Shown: positions 24,760-33,222 of the stretch, one piece after another
How positions within the stretch are numbered: the first letter of the stretch is position 1
Layout: each line of letters opens with the position of its first letter
From: Clostridia bacterium
GTDB taxonomy: Bacteria > Bacillota > Clostridia > Christensenellales > CAG-138
Direction of reading: 5' to 3'
Assembly: GCA_003246365.1 (NCBI GenBank)
Contig: QKAN01000111.1
Span: 1-35,826 of the forward strand
Length of the DNA: 35,826 nucleotides
The notes under the pieces: model-generated
The model's database searches: none
Told to the model about the DNA's origin: nothing
The model's input: only the letters and a program-made list of their open reading frames with translations
Made by a program: the position numbers and the translations under genes

Positions 24760-24765
24760 TATAAT
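24760..24765 (+). promoter_or_regulatory. Candidate -10 box for pncB
   Basis: A perfect TATAAT lies 77 bp before the pncB start in AT-rich DNA. No good -35 is seen at 17 bp, where the sequence is only a T-run, so this is tentative. Confidence 0.35.
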
Positions 24766-24842
24766 AAAGCAGACATCATATTATTCCCTCAGGCGTAATC
24801 AAATGTATATGCCTGATCTCAAATCAAGGAGGACCCTCCCCT

Positions 24843-26276
24843 ATGCGAAATCTTACCATGCTGACCGATCTGTATCAACTCACCATGATGTATGGATACT
24901 TTAAGGAAGGCATGCAAAACAATGTCGGCATTTTTGATTTATTCTTCCGTCCCAAAGAAGACGTTGTCTACGCCGTTATGGCCGGCACAGAAAGCGTTGT
25001 TGAATATATCAACAATATTCACTTCTCCGATGATGATATCGCTTATCTTCGTTCGCTCAATCTATTTGACGAAAGCTTTTTGACCTATCTAAGTACGTTC
25101 CGCTTTACCGGCGACCTATACGCGATGCCGGAGGGAACGATTGTTTTTCCATACGAACCGCTTGTTCGCGTTCGCGCGCCCATCATGGAAGCGCAGTTGA
25201 TTGAAACCGCGATGCTTACCTTTGTAAACCATCAAACACTGATTGCCACAAAAGCAAGCCGCATTTGTTATTCTGCGCAAAACGACTCTGTGCTCGAGTT
25301 TGGGTTAAGGCGAGCGCAGGGCGCCGACGCCGCGATTTATGGCGCACGCGCTGCGATTATCGGCGGTTGCAACGCCACAAGCAACGTGCTGACCGGTCAG
25401 ATGTTTGACATTAAAGTATCCGGCACGCACGCGCATAGCTGGGTGCAAAGTTTTCCAGATGAGCTCTCCGCTTTTCGCGCATATGCGCGAACGTTCCCGC
25501 GCAGTTGCCTGTTGCTCGTCGATACATATGATACACTTCGCAGCGGTGTTCCAAACGCAATCACGGTGTTCAGAGAACTCCGCGAACAAGGATACGAACC
25601 TGCCGGGATTCGTCTCGACAGTGGAGACCTTGCCTACCTGAGCAAAAAAGCGCGCGTCATGCTCGACGCCGCCGGATTTGAAAACACGATTATCGCCGCG
25701 AGTAGCGATCTGGACGAGTTTGTAATTCGCGACCTGAAAACGCAGGGAGCGCGCATCAATGTCTGGGGTGTTGGAACTCGCTTAATCACGAGCGAAAACA
25801 ATCCTGCACTTGGCGGCGTATATAAAATGAGCGGAGAAATTGTAAACGGCGAACTGGTTCCGAAAATTAAAGTTTCGGATAATCCCGATAAGGTAACCAA
25901 TCCCGGTTACAAGAAAGTATTCCGTTTGTATGATAAAGACGGCATGGCGGTTGCGGATTTGATCGCGCTCGAGGATGAAACCATTGACACCGGCAAACCA
26001 TTACGAATCTTCGACCCGATTCAGACATACAAGCGTATGACGCTCACAAATTTTACTGCGCGTGAATTACTAGTACCGATCTTCATTGCCGGAAAGCAGG
26101 TTTATACTTGCCCGGACATTCATGAAATTGCCGCATACGCGCAACGCGAACTGGCATCTATGTGGGATGAATACAAGCGTCTGCTCATGCCGCATACCTA
26201 TAAGGTTGACCTTTCAGACCGCCTATACGATTTAAAACAGAAGCTCTTGCGTGACGCTGTCGGAGATCATCCATGA
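24843..26276 (+). CDS. pncB: Nicotinate phosphoribosyltransferase
   Basis: This 477-residue NAD-salvage enzyme joins nicotinate to PRPP, coupled to ATP use. It starts with LTMLTDLYQLTMMYGYFKEG, then FDLFFR. The phosphorylated-histidine region reads SGTHAHSWVQSFPDELSAF, followed by IRLDSGDLAYLS and WGVGTRLITSENNPALGGVYK. The length matches the long bacterial NAPRT class. AAGGAGGACCCTCCCCT precedes the ATG. Its stop overlaps the following lipoprotein start by 4 bp (ATGA). Confidence 0.96.
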   Translation: MRNLTMLTDLYQLTMMYGYFKEGMQNNVGIFDLFFRPKEDVVYAVMAGTESVVEYINNIHFSDDDIAYLRSLNLFDESFLTYLSTFRFTGDLYAMPEGTIVFPYEPLVRVRAPIMEAQLIETAMLTFVNHQTLIATKASRICYSAQNDSVLEFGLRRAQGADAAIYGARAAIIGGCNATSNVLTGQMFDIKVSGTHAHSWVQSFPDELSAFRAYARTFPRSCLLLVDTYDTLRSGVPNAITVFRELREQGYEPAGIRLDSGDLAYLSKKARVMLDAAGFENTIIAASSDLDEFVIRDLKTQGARINVWGVGTRLITSENNPALGGVYKMSGEIVNGELVPKIKVSDNPDKVTNPGYKKVFRLYDKDGMAVADLIALEDETIDTGKPLRIFDPIQTYKRMTLTNFTARELLVPIFIAGKQVYTCPDIHEIAAYAQRELASMWDEYKRLLMPHTYKVDLSDRLYDLKQKLLRDAVGDHP

Positions 26277-26797
26277 AGCGCGTTTCGCTGGTAACCGTCC
26301 TGTTTTTCACAATGCTTTTATTCGCCGCTCTTTCGGGCTGTGTGGATGCGACGCCTGTATTATCCGGCACGCCTACCCCCGCCGCAACCGCTACCCCGCT
26401 CCCCGATCCGTTTACAGCAGAAATTACGGCAGCTCCCGTCGAAACGGATGCGCTGGGCAGTGAAATTCTGGAAGGCGACCATTATTGGCAATATCTTTCC
26501 TTTGGCGAACTGCGCGTGTACGAATATGACGACGGAACGTTTCTTGACGGAATCTGTGTAAATGCCTATCCGTTGCCGCTCGACGGCGAAATTGACATTG
26601 TTTATCGCACCGATACCGGAAAAGTCTGCGGTTTTGGAAAGATACACAATGCGCTCGGTACCACGCTTCTGGAAACAGGTTCCAACGCGATTTATGCTGA
26701 GATCAGCACAGATATCGACGTAACCGGCATGGACTTCACATTGGAAGTAAAAACGCCGTATACGCCTGTATCAATCGAAGAAACACCGCAGCCATAA
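26273..26797 (+). CDS. Small lipoprotein with Thr/Pro/Ala-rich linker
   Basis: This is a 174-residue protein with a signal peptide and a lipobox (AALSGC, lipidated Cys23). A low-complexity linker rich in Thr, Pro and Ala follows (about 26-47), then a ~120-residue beta-rich domain. No family is recognised. It starts inside the pncB stop codon (4-bp overlap), so its translation is tied to an NAD-salvage enzyme, which is an unusual pairing. The linker should hold the folded domain away from the membrane. A terminator follows after 19 bp. Confidence 0.75.
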   Translation: MKRVSLVTVLFFTMLLFAALSGCVDATPVLSGTPTPAATATPLPDPFTAEITAAPVETDALGSEILEGDHYWQYLSFGELRVYEYDDGTFLDGICVNAYPLPLDGEIDIVYRTDTGKVCGFGKIHNALGTTLLETGSNAIYAEISTDIDVTGMDFTLEVKTPYTPVSIEETPQP

Positions 26798-26816
26798 ATT
26801 CTTTGAACTCAACATA

Positions 26817-26844
26817 AAAAACCCCGCCGATTGGCGGGGTTTTG
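26817..26844. terminator. Bidirectional intrinsic terminator
   Basis: AAAACCCCGCC-GATT-GGCGGGGTTTT is a perfect GC-rich stem flanked by A's and T's. It lies between the + strand lipoprotein and the - strand PLP enzyme and can serve both. Confidence 0.92.
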
Positions 26845-26856
26845 TTTGACTTAAGT

Positions 26857-28329
26857 TTACAGATTCTTGAGCAGTCCGGTTGCTTCGTTGAACTCATCAA
26901 TGAGAGCGTCGATTTCGTCAGCCTGCGCGTGCATGTCGGTCCAGTAATGCTCGTCATACCACTGCTGGTTGATCTCTTCGTAGGTTTTACCCTGCTGCTC
27001 AACCCATGTGTAGTACTTGAGGTTGTGGACGCGCTTGCGGGCCTCGTAGGTGAGTTCTTCCATAACATCCGTGCGAATGCCATGGAGATGCTCGGAATAA
27101 TCCGCGGCAGCTTTGACCGCGCTGTATGCGCCGTCCGCCTCTTCGAGTTCCTGAATGCGGCTTGTGTACATGACGGAGGAGTCTGTTCCGACCGTTGCAA
27201 GCACATCGTGCTCGGTCAGCTCATAGTACTTCGCCATCTTAATGCAACAAAGCATGTTCGCGATGCCGGAAATACCGAGGAGAGAAAGCTTGTCGATAAA
27301 GTCTGCCGGAACGCCAACTTCTTCGATCAGGTATTTCTTGCCTTCCGGATCGTTGAAGAGTCGCAGCAGCTTCTGGCTGTCTTCATCGTCAATATCGATG
27401 ACCATGTCGGTATTCTTTACATTATGAATCCACGGTACATGCTTGTCGCCGATACCTTCGATGCGGTGACCGCCAAAGCCGTTGTTCAACAGCGTCGGGC
27501 ACTGCAGCGCTTCGCCGACGGCGAGCTTGCTTGTGGGATATACTTCTTTGAGATAATCACCGGCAGACATGGTACCAGCGCTACCGCTTGTGAAGGCTGC
27601 GCCTGCAAAACGGTCGCCATCACGCTTGATGGATTCATATGCATCTTCAATCGCTTTACCAGTTACCTGATAGTGCCAGAGGCTGTTGCCCATCTCGTCG
27701 AACTGATTGAAGATAACAACGTCTTTACGGGTTTTGCGCAGTTCCCATGTTTTGTCGAAGATTTCTTTTACGTTGCTTTCGCAACCAGGCGTGGCAATAA
27801 TTTCGCCGGCAACGGTTTTTAACCATTCAAAACGTTCCTTGCTCATCTCCGCGGGCAGAATCGCAACCGATTCACAGCCAAGAAGAGAAGAATTGTAAGC
27901 GCCGCCGCGGCAATAGTTACCGGTGCTCGGCCAAACTGCTTTATTAAACGTAGGATCAAACTGACCGGTTACGAGACGCGGAACGAGGCACCCGAAAGAT
28001 GCGCCGACCTTATGGCATCCAGTCGGAAACCATTTGCCGGTGAGAATGATGATGCGCGCTTTTACACCGGAGAGAACGGACGGTACTTCAATGAAGTTAA
28101 CGTCGCCAAACTTGCCGCCCGCTTCTTTCGGCTCATTGCGCCAGGTGATGCGGAACAGGTTCAACGGGTTAATGTCCCAAAGACCGACATTCGAAAGTTT
28201 GCTCGTGATTTTTTCAGGAATCAAATCGGGATTACGCATTTGCGCAATCTTCGGGATGATGATTCCCTTTTCGCGTGCTCTTTCGATGCTGTGTTGAAGT
28301 CCTTCGCGATTTTTAGTCAGGTCAATCAT
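26857..28329 (-). CDS. Fold-type-II PLP-dependent enzyme, TrpB-like lysine motif, substrate unknown
   Basis: This is a 490-residue PLP enzyme. The Schiff-base lysine is probably Lys107 in FPTGCHKVGASFGC, which matches the TGxHK motif of tryptophan synthase beta. PSTGNYCRGGA (134-144) has the substrate-binding STGN pattern of the cysteine-synthase/threonine-synthase superfamily. TSGSAGTMSAGDYL looks like a phosphate-binding loop. Clostridia carry this family as an unassigned pyridoxal-phosphate-dependent enzyme. It is longer than cysteine synthases (~310) and TrpB (~400), with an extra ~100-residue helical C-terminal region rich in Tyr and acidic residues. TTTTAGGAGCG precedes the ATG. It stands alone, with its own promoter and terminator. 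The fold is confident; the reaction is unknown. Confidence 0.85.
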   Translation of the reverse strand: MIDLTKNREGLQHSIERAREKGIIIPKIAQMRNPDLIPEKITSKLSNVGLWDINPLNLFRITWRNEPKEAGGKFGDVNFIEVPSVLSGVKARIIILTGKWFPTGCHKVGASFGCLVPRLVTGQFDPTFNKAVWPSTGNYCRGGAYNSSLLGCESVAILPAEMSKERFEWLKTVAGEIIATPGCESNVKEIFDKTWELRKTRKDVVIFNQFDEMGNSLWHYQVTGKAIEDAYESIKRDGDRFAGAAFTSGSAGTMSAGDYLKEVYPTSKLAVGEALQCPTLLNNGFGGHRIEGIGDKHVPWIHNVKNTDMVIDIDDEDSQKLLRLFNDPEGKKYLIEEVGVPADFIDKLSLLGISGIANMLCCIKMAKYYELTEHDVLATVGTDSSVMYTSRIQELEEADGAYSAVKAAADYSEHLHGIRTDVMEELTYEARKRVHNLKYYTWVEQQGKTYEEINQQWYDEHYWTDMHAQADEIDALIDEFNEATGLLKNL

Positions 28330-28381
28330 ATATTTATTACGCTCCTAAAAAAATTAGTTTGAATTGCTTTTTACCGATATC

Positions 28382-28410
28382 AGCATACAACATCAAACCC
28401 GGTTTGTAAA
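28382..28410 (-). promoter_or_regulatory. Candidate promoter for the PLP enzyme
   Basis: On the - strand, TTTACA (28410-28405) and TATGCT (28387-28382) lie 17 bp apart. The -35 is five of six and the -10 four of six. They lie about 55 bp before the start codon. Confidence 0.5.
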
Positions 28411-28526
28411 CCCAAAACGAGCAAAAATATAAAATAATTTCATGCTTTCTAACTTTTTGTTTGGCTCGAATAAAATTAACGGCATATGTCGCTTTCCGGT
28501 TCTAAATCTTGCGTTTTTTTATAACA

Positions 28527-29660
28527 TTACCGATACTTATCAGCAAAAGCCAGCAGCAGGTCAACCGATTCTCCATAACTCAAAATGCCGCTGGCTTGAG
28601 AATTATGCTTGAGGTAAGCATCGTTTCTGCGGTCCGCACTTTGTTTCACCTCTCCGTCAAATGCATCCCAATAGGCATTATAATCCGAAAAGTCTCGCCA
28701 AATTGCGTCACCATACGTTTCTGTTGCCTGAAGATAGCGATCGCTGTCCGCGTCATAGAGTGCATTTCCAGCAACGATGAGCGCATAGACCAACCCCGAA
28801 TATCGAACGTTTGGATCGCTTGACGATAGACAGGCAAGATAAGCCGTAAACTCCGCTTCATTTTCGCTTGCAATTCCCATTTGATGCGCCATCTCGTGCG
28901 CCGCCGCTTCATATAGCAGCAGCGGCGGTTGATCAACGTTTACATTTGGCTCCGCTGTCAGGCCAATGTAGATACCGGATATCCCCTGCCAGGAAAGACC
29001 TCGCGACCAGAAAATCTGTTTGGTTCGTGTCGGGTCAGGTTGAAAAACCGAATATTTTTTTGCGAGCGTCGCATAAGCATCCGGCAACGCATTGAACACA
29101 TCGTCAATCGTTTCTTCCGGCGCAAACACGCCGTTTTCATCCTCATGCAGCGTTTCACGCAAAGCTTTTGCTTCTGCCGCGGTTTCGAGTACAAAAGCCT
29201 CCAGCTCCTCTACCGGGCGTTCTTTGATTTCTAGTCCCATACGTTGCGATAGCGGTTCGCGAAAATAGTTGAACCCCCAAGTAACATAGAACAGATTTAA
29301 TATGATTCCTGTCGTAAGAAGCAGCGAAACAACCGAACCTGCGAGTTTTCGAAAGGGTATTTTTCGCAGCATGAGCTGAACAATCCTGAAAGCAAGCAAC
29401 AGAAATGCACCTGCAACTAATATATAAAGAAGAAATTCGGCAAGTGAAAACGAAAAAAGGCTGGTAACCGACGAAATAGCGCGACGAATATACTGATAAA
29501 TCGTTTCGCTGTAATATTGCTCGATCAATCCGCTTTTGCCTGTTAAAATACGCGGCCAGCACAGACCAAGCGCGATCAAAGCCGCTGTAAAAACAAACCG
29601 TATGATAACGTTTTTCCAAAGTGGCTTTGTGAATGCTCTGTTTTTATCTTTTATTGCCAT
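28527..29660 (-). CDS. DUF3810 membrane protein with HExxH metallopeptidase motif
   Basis: This 377-residue protein has three predicted membrane helices (about 19-36, 75-95 and 106-126) and then a large soluble domain. That domain carries AAAHEMAHQMG (HExxH, His255-Glu256 to His259) and a downstream NEAEFTAYLACL that can supply the third zinc ligand. This is the DUF3810 pattern of a putative zinc peptidase. The target is unknown. The frame is open to 29852, but the translated extension looks non-coding and overlaps the divergent gene. The ATG at 29660 has no Shine-Dalgarno sequence. Instead a TATAAT lies six bases upstream, suggesting a leaderless mRNA. Confidence 0.82.
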   Translation of the reverse strand: MAIKDKNRAFTKPLWKNVIIRFVFTAALIALGLCWPRILTGKSGLIEQYYSETIYQYIRRAISSVTSLFSFSLAEFLLYILVAGAFLLLAFRIVQLMLRKIPFRKLAGSVVSLLLTTGIILNLFYVTWGFNYFREPLSQRMGLEIKERPVEELEAFVLETAAEAKALRETLHEDENGVFAPEETIDDVFNALPDAYATLAKKYSVFQPDPTRTKQIFWSRGLSWQGISGIYIGLTAEPNVNVDQPPLLLYEAAAHEMAHQMGIASENEAEFTAYLACLSSSDPNVRYSGLVYALIVAGNALYDADSDRYLQATETYGDAIWRDFSDYNAYWDAFDGEVKQSADRRNDAYLKHNSQASGILSYGESVDLLLAFADKYR

Positions 29661-29774
29661 GCGCCGATTATAACATCGGAATGCGTCGGAATCTATAGCG
29701 CGATTGTGTCTTTGGCGCGGTTTCTCTGGCGTATTCGCTCTTTGCGTGGTACAATAACGCGTGAGGTTTTTCGT
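29661..29774. promoter_or_regulatory. Divergent promoter region between DUF3810 and the TIM-barrel isomerase
   Basis: On the - strand, TATAAT (29672-29667) ends six bases before the DUF3810 ATG, with a weak TAGATT 17 bp further up. On the + strand, TACAAT (29750-29755) lies ~20 bp before the isomerase start, with no convincing -35. Confidence 0.45.
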
Positions 29775-30596
29775 ATGGAAATTGGACTTTCGACGGCAAG
29801 TTATTTCAATAAAATGCAGATTGAGGATGCGGTTCTCGATATCGGCGCACACGGTGTTCGCCTCTGCGAAGTATTCCTCAACACTTTTTCCGAATATGAA
29901 CCGTCGTTTGTGGATCTTCTGGCGGAACGTTTGATCGAATCTAACCTAAGGGTATTCAGCGTTCATCCAATGAGCATGCAGTATGAGCCGCAGTTGTTTT
30001 CCATTCATCCCCGGCAAAGAGCGGATGCACTGAAGCTATACGAACGCGTCCTTTCCGCGGGAAAACGTCTTGGCGCAAGTTGCTATGTCATGCACGGGCC
30101 TGCGCGGTTGTTTGGCGGCGTTAAGAATATCGAGTTGATCCGCATCGCCCCGATATTAGTAGACCTGACAGCGCTCGCCGCTGATTACGGCATTCAGCTC
30201 ACGCTGGAAAACGTTAGTTGGTGTATCTTTAACGAACCCGAGTTCGGCGTTCGCCTGCGTGATATCACCGGCGGTTCAATTCGTCATACATTGGATATCA
30301 AACAAGCTCTGCGCAGCGGATATGAACCGGAAGACTATATTCGCGCCATTGGCGAGCAGATCGTGAACGTTCACCTGTGTGATGCAACCAAATTGCCCGC
30401 TGGCGGTGTTAAATATGTTATGCCGGGTTTTGGTGGTTGTGATTTTACCGAGATGTTCCGGTTGCTTTCTGAAAAAGGTTACAATGGGCCAGCTTTTGTA
30501 GAAGTGTACAGCGATATGTATTCGGATCTATCGCAGCTATATGAAAGCCTTTCTCTTGTTCGACAGATGGCTGATCGCTCGGAAGAGAAACAATAG
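29775..30596 (+). CDS. Sugar phosphate isomerase/epimerase, xylose-isomerase-like TIM barrel
   Basis: This is a 273-residue AP_endonuc_2 / xylose-isomerase-like barrel. Visible metal-ligand motifs are YVMHGPARLFGG, LTLENVSWCIFNEPEFG, HTLDIKQALRSGY and VNVHLCDATK. These give the Glu-Asp-His set expected of divalent-metal isomerases. The substrate is not determinable from sequence: members act on sugars, inositols or other polyols. The frame is open from 29706, and the ATG at 29775 (GAGG eight bases upstream) fits the barrel start EIGLSTASYF. It lies before pgi, which has its own upstream region, so it may be a separate unit. Confidence 0.83.
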   Translation: MEIGLSTASYFNKMQIEDAVLDIGAHGVRLCEVFLNTFSEYEPSFVDLLAERLIESNLRVFSVHPMSMQYEPQLFSIHPRQRADALKLYERVLSAGKRLGASCYVMHGPARLFGGVKNIELIRIAPILVDLTALAADYGIQLTLENVSWCIFNEPEFGVRLRDITGGSIRHTLDIKQALRSGYEPEDYIRAIGEQIVNVHLCDATKLPAGGVKYVMPGFGGCDFTEMFRLLSEKGYNGPAFVEVYSDMYSDLSQLYESLSLVRQMADRSEEKQ

Positions 30597-30626
30597 AGTG
30601 CACTCAGTCACACGTATTACTTTTCT

Positions 30627-30654
30627 CGATGATTGATCTATGGTATGATCATCG
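30627..30654. promoter_or_regulatory. Dyad overlapping the candidate pgi -10
   Basis: CGATGAT (30627-30633) and ATCATCG (30648-30654) are inverted repeats that flank and overlap the putative pgi -10, TATGAT (30644-30649). A second nested pair, TGATC/GATCA, lies inside. It could be an operator; no matching regulator is identified. Confidence 0.35.
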
Positions 30655-30713
30655 GAAACAAAATAGCGCTCGAATCAATAAGTAATTTATGATTCCAACG
30701 GGAGGAATATTAT

Positions 30714-32144
30714 ATGATGGAACGATATTTAGACGAAACCTGGCGGCAATCGATGCGGCTCAAGTTGGACTTCAACAACATGATGTCCGACCAGCTCGGA
30801 AACCGCGGGCTTTACCGGCGCGAGCTGGAGACAATGCAGCCGCAATTGGACGCGGCGATTGCTGCGATGCGCGCAAAACGACCGATTATGCGTTGGCGCG
30901 AACTGCCCTATAATCAGGATGAAATTGTCAAATCCATCCTGGAAGACGCCGCAAAGATCCGCGAACAATTCGACGATTTTGTTGTGCTCGGCATTGGCGG
31001 CAGCGCACTCGGCCCGATTGCCGTTCAGCAGGCGCTCAATCATCTGCATTACAACGACCTGCCGCGCGAAAAACGCAACGGCCCGCGTCTTTTTGTGGAA
31101 GACAACATCGATCCGGAACGTATGGCGGCTTTGCTGGATGTGATCGACGTAGAAAAAACTTGCTTCAACGTTGTCAGTAAATCTGGCGGCACATCGGAGA
31201 CCATGAGCCAGTTGCTCATCATTTCCTCTCTGCTGCATGAAAAGCTCGGCGCGGATATCAGCACGCACTTGATTGCAACGACCGACGAGAGCAAGGGCAA
31301 CCTGATTAAGATTGCAAAGTCGGAAAAACTAAAAACGTATTATATACCGGAAGGCGTAGGCGGTCGTTTCTCCGAACTCTGCCCTGTCGGCCTTCTTGCC
31401 GCTGCCGTATGCGGTATCGACATCAAAGAACTACTTGCCGGCGCCGCGTTTATGGACGCGATTTGCGACAGTCAAAAGGACGTATGGAAAAATCCGGCGT
31501 ATATGCTCGCAACGCTTCAGTTTGCCAGCATGAAACACGGCTGCAACATCAGCGTAATGATGCCGTATGCAGATTCTCTGCGATACATGGCGGACTGGTA
31601 TGCGCAGCTCTGGGCGGAATCCCTCGGCAAGCGTGTCGATTGGGACGGCAATGTCGTAAACGCAGGACAGACACCCGTCAAGAGTCTCGGCGTAACCGAC
31701 CAACATTCGCAGGTGCAGCTCTACACCGAAGGCCCGTTTGACAAGGTGCTCACGTTCCTCGCCGTCGACAAATATCGCAGTGAAACGATGATCAGCGACG
31801 GATACTTCGATGTGCCGGACGTCTCTTTCCTCTGCGGGCATACGCAGAACGAACTGATCTCAGCTGAACTAAAAGCAACAGAATATGCCGTCAGCAAGAG
31901 CGGGCATATGAATCACACCATTCTCCTGCCCGAAGTAAACGCCTTTACGGTCGGTCAGTTACTGTTCCTGTTCGAGATGGCAACCGCGTTTGCGGGTGAA
32001 CTGCTCAACATCAACGCGTTTGATCAGCCCGGCGTTGAAGAAGGCAAAAAAGCAACGTATGCTCTTCTCGGCAAAGCAGGCTACGATGAAAAACGCGCCG
32101 AGCTTGAGGGAATTCCGGAAAAGAACGACAAATACATAATCTAA
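30714..32144 (+). CDS. pgi: Glucose-6-phosphate isomerase
   Basis: This 476-residue glycolytic enzyme interconverts glucose-6-phosphate and fructose-6-phosphate. Family motifs are VVLGIGGSALGP, VSKSGGTSETMSQLL, PEGVGGRFSELCPVG, LWAESLGKR and DQHSQVQLYTEGPFDK. The Glu and His catalytic regions are intact. GGGAGGAATATTAT precedes tandem ATGs (30714 and 30717). The GNAT gene starts 8 bp after its stop. Confidence 0.96.
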   Translation: MMERYLDETWRQSMRLKLDFNNMMSDQLGNRGLYRRELETMQPQLDAAIAAMRAKRPIMRWRELPYNQDEIVKSILEDAAKIREQFDDFVVLGIGGSALGPIAVQQALNHLHYNDLPREKRNGPRLFVEDNIDPERMAALLDVIDVEKTCFNVVSKSGGTSETMSQLLIISSLLHEKLGADISTHLIATTDESKGNLIKIAKSEKLKTYYIPEGVGGRFSELCPVGLLAAAVCGIDIKELLAGAAFMDAICDSQKDVWKNPAYMLATLQFASMKHGCNISVMMPYADSLRYMADWYAQLWAESLGKRVDWDGNVVNAGQTPVKSLGVTDQHSQVQLYTEGPFDKVLTFLAVDKYRSETMISDGYFDVPDVSFLCGHTQNELISAELKATEYAVSKSGHMNHTILLPEVNAFTVGQLLFLFEMATAFAGELLNINAFDQPGVEEGKKATYALLGKAGYDEKRAELEGIPEKNDKYII

Positions 32145-32152
32145 ACAATGAT

Positions 32153-33166
32153 ATGCTGACGATTCGACCGCTCACCATGGCGGACAAACAAGAAGCAAAG
32201 GAAATTTGGGAGTTGCGTTTTCACGACTCCCTTTCCTTTATCGACTGGTTTTTCAGCGCAAGGTATTCACCCGATACTTCCTTTTGCGCAGAAGAAGCCG
32301 GCAGAATCGTCAGCATCGCGCACGGTGGAATCATGCAGCTTCGCATCCGTGGAACGGTGTTTCCGGCTATGATGATCTCCGGCGTAGCAACGTTACCCGG
32401 ATATGAAGGCCGCGGAATCATGAAGCAGGTTCTGTTTGCGCTTTTTTCCGAATGCAAGCGTCGAAACATTCCGCTTGCATTTCATAAACCTTCTCATTTT
32501 TCAATCTATCGCGCAGTTGGCGAGTTTCCCTGCTATGATGCATTATTTCACAAACGGGAAGACGCGCCGGATTCTTCGGTCGAATGGGATTCTTTGACGG
32601 ATCCCCGCGAACTGTTGCGCATCTACGAACAATCAACCAGCCGATACAGCGGTTGTGTGGTGCGTACGCTCGGAGACATGGAACAGCGCGTAAAGGATTT
32701 GACTTGTGATGGAACACGCTTTTTAGTTCACCGAACCGGCGGCGTTTCCGACGGATACTTGTTTGCTTCCGTGGAAGATGACGGTTCTCTTTATTGTGAA
32801 GAGACCCTTGCTGTCTCTAACGAAGTATACAGCGCTCTGGTCTCGCGTTTGCCGCAGGGCACGGTGGTGAAACTCCCTCCAGACATCGATCTGTCTGGTG
32901 ATTTGCAGCCTTGGGGTGTCATGATTCCGGTAGACGTGCCTTATTTATTTCGTGCACTTTTTCCGCAAACGGAATCGTTTCGGCTTCAGGTGTTTGACAG
33001 CATGATGCCATGGAACAACGGTGTGTTTGACGCCGCAGGCAACCCAACAAACGAACCGCTGACTTTCTCGCTCAGCGCAGGCCGTTTGATGCAGTTTTTG
33101 TGCGGATATCTTCCGTTTCAATCGATATTACCGCAGGAAACTTGTTATTGTGCTGACGAATACTAA
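32153..33166 (+). CDS. Eis-like GNAT N-acetyltransferase
   Basis: This is a 337-residue protein with an N-terminal GNAT domain. MISGVATLPGYEGRGIMKQVL (74-94 region) contains the acetyl-CoA pyrophosphate loop, YEGRGIM, with the Val-Ala-Thr strand typical of the Eis family. The second half resembles a weaker second GNAT copy followed by the start of an SCP2-like tail, as in Eis enzymes that acetylate amines such as aminoglycosides. It is somewhat shorter than full Eis (~400), so the C-terminal domain is reduced. The substrate is unknown. It starts 8 bp after pgi with no strong ribosome site, so it probably depends on read-through from pgi. Confidence 0.82.
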   Translation: MLTIRPLTMADKQEAKEIWELRFHDSLSFIDWFFSARYSPDTSFCAEEAGRIVSIAHGGIMQLRIRGTVFPAMMISGVATLPGYEGRGIMKQVLFALFSECKRRNIPLAFHKPSHFSIYRAVGEFPCYDALFHKREDAPDSSVEWDSLTDPRELLRIYEQSTSRYSGCVVRTLGDMEQRVKDLTCDGTRFLVHRTGGVSDGYLFASVEDDGSLYCEETLAVSNEVYSALVSRLPQGTVVKLPPDIDLSGDLQPWGVMIPVDVPYLFRALFPQTESFRLQVFDSMMPWNNGVFDAAGNPTNEPLTFSLSAGRLMQFLCGYLPFQSILPQETCYCADEY

Positions 33167-33222
33167 TTTCTTTACCTAAGCTTCAATTCTATTGAACTCT
33201 TTCATAATCAAGGAGACGTTAT

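Noticed and set aside
26842-27822. A 326-codon + strand open frame opposite the PLP enzyme gene.
   Set aside because: It lies wholly antisense to a well-supported gene, has no ribosome site, and reads as cysteine- and phenylalanine-rich sequence with no family likeness. It is a codon-bias shadow.
29661-29852. A 64-codon extension of the DUF3810 gene.
   Set aside because: It overlaps the divergent gene, has a translated sequence unlike a membrane-protein start, and carries no ribosome site.
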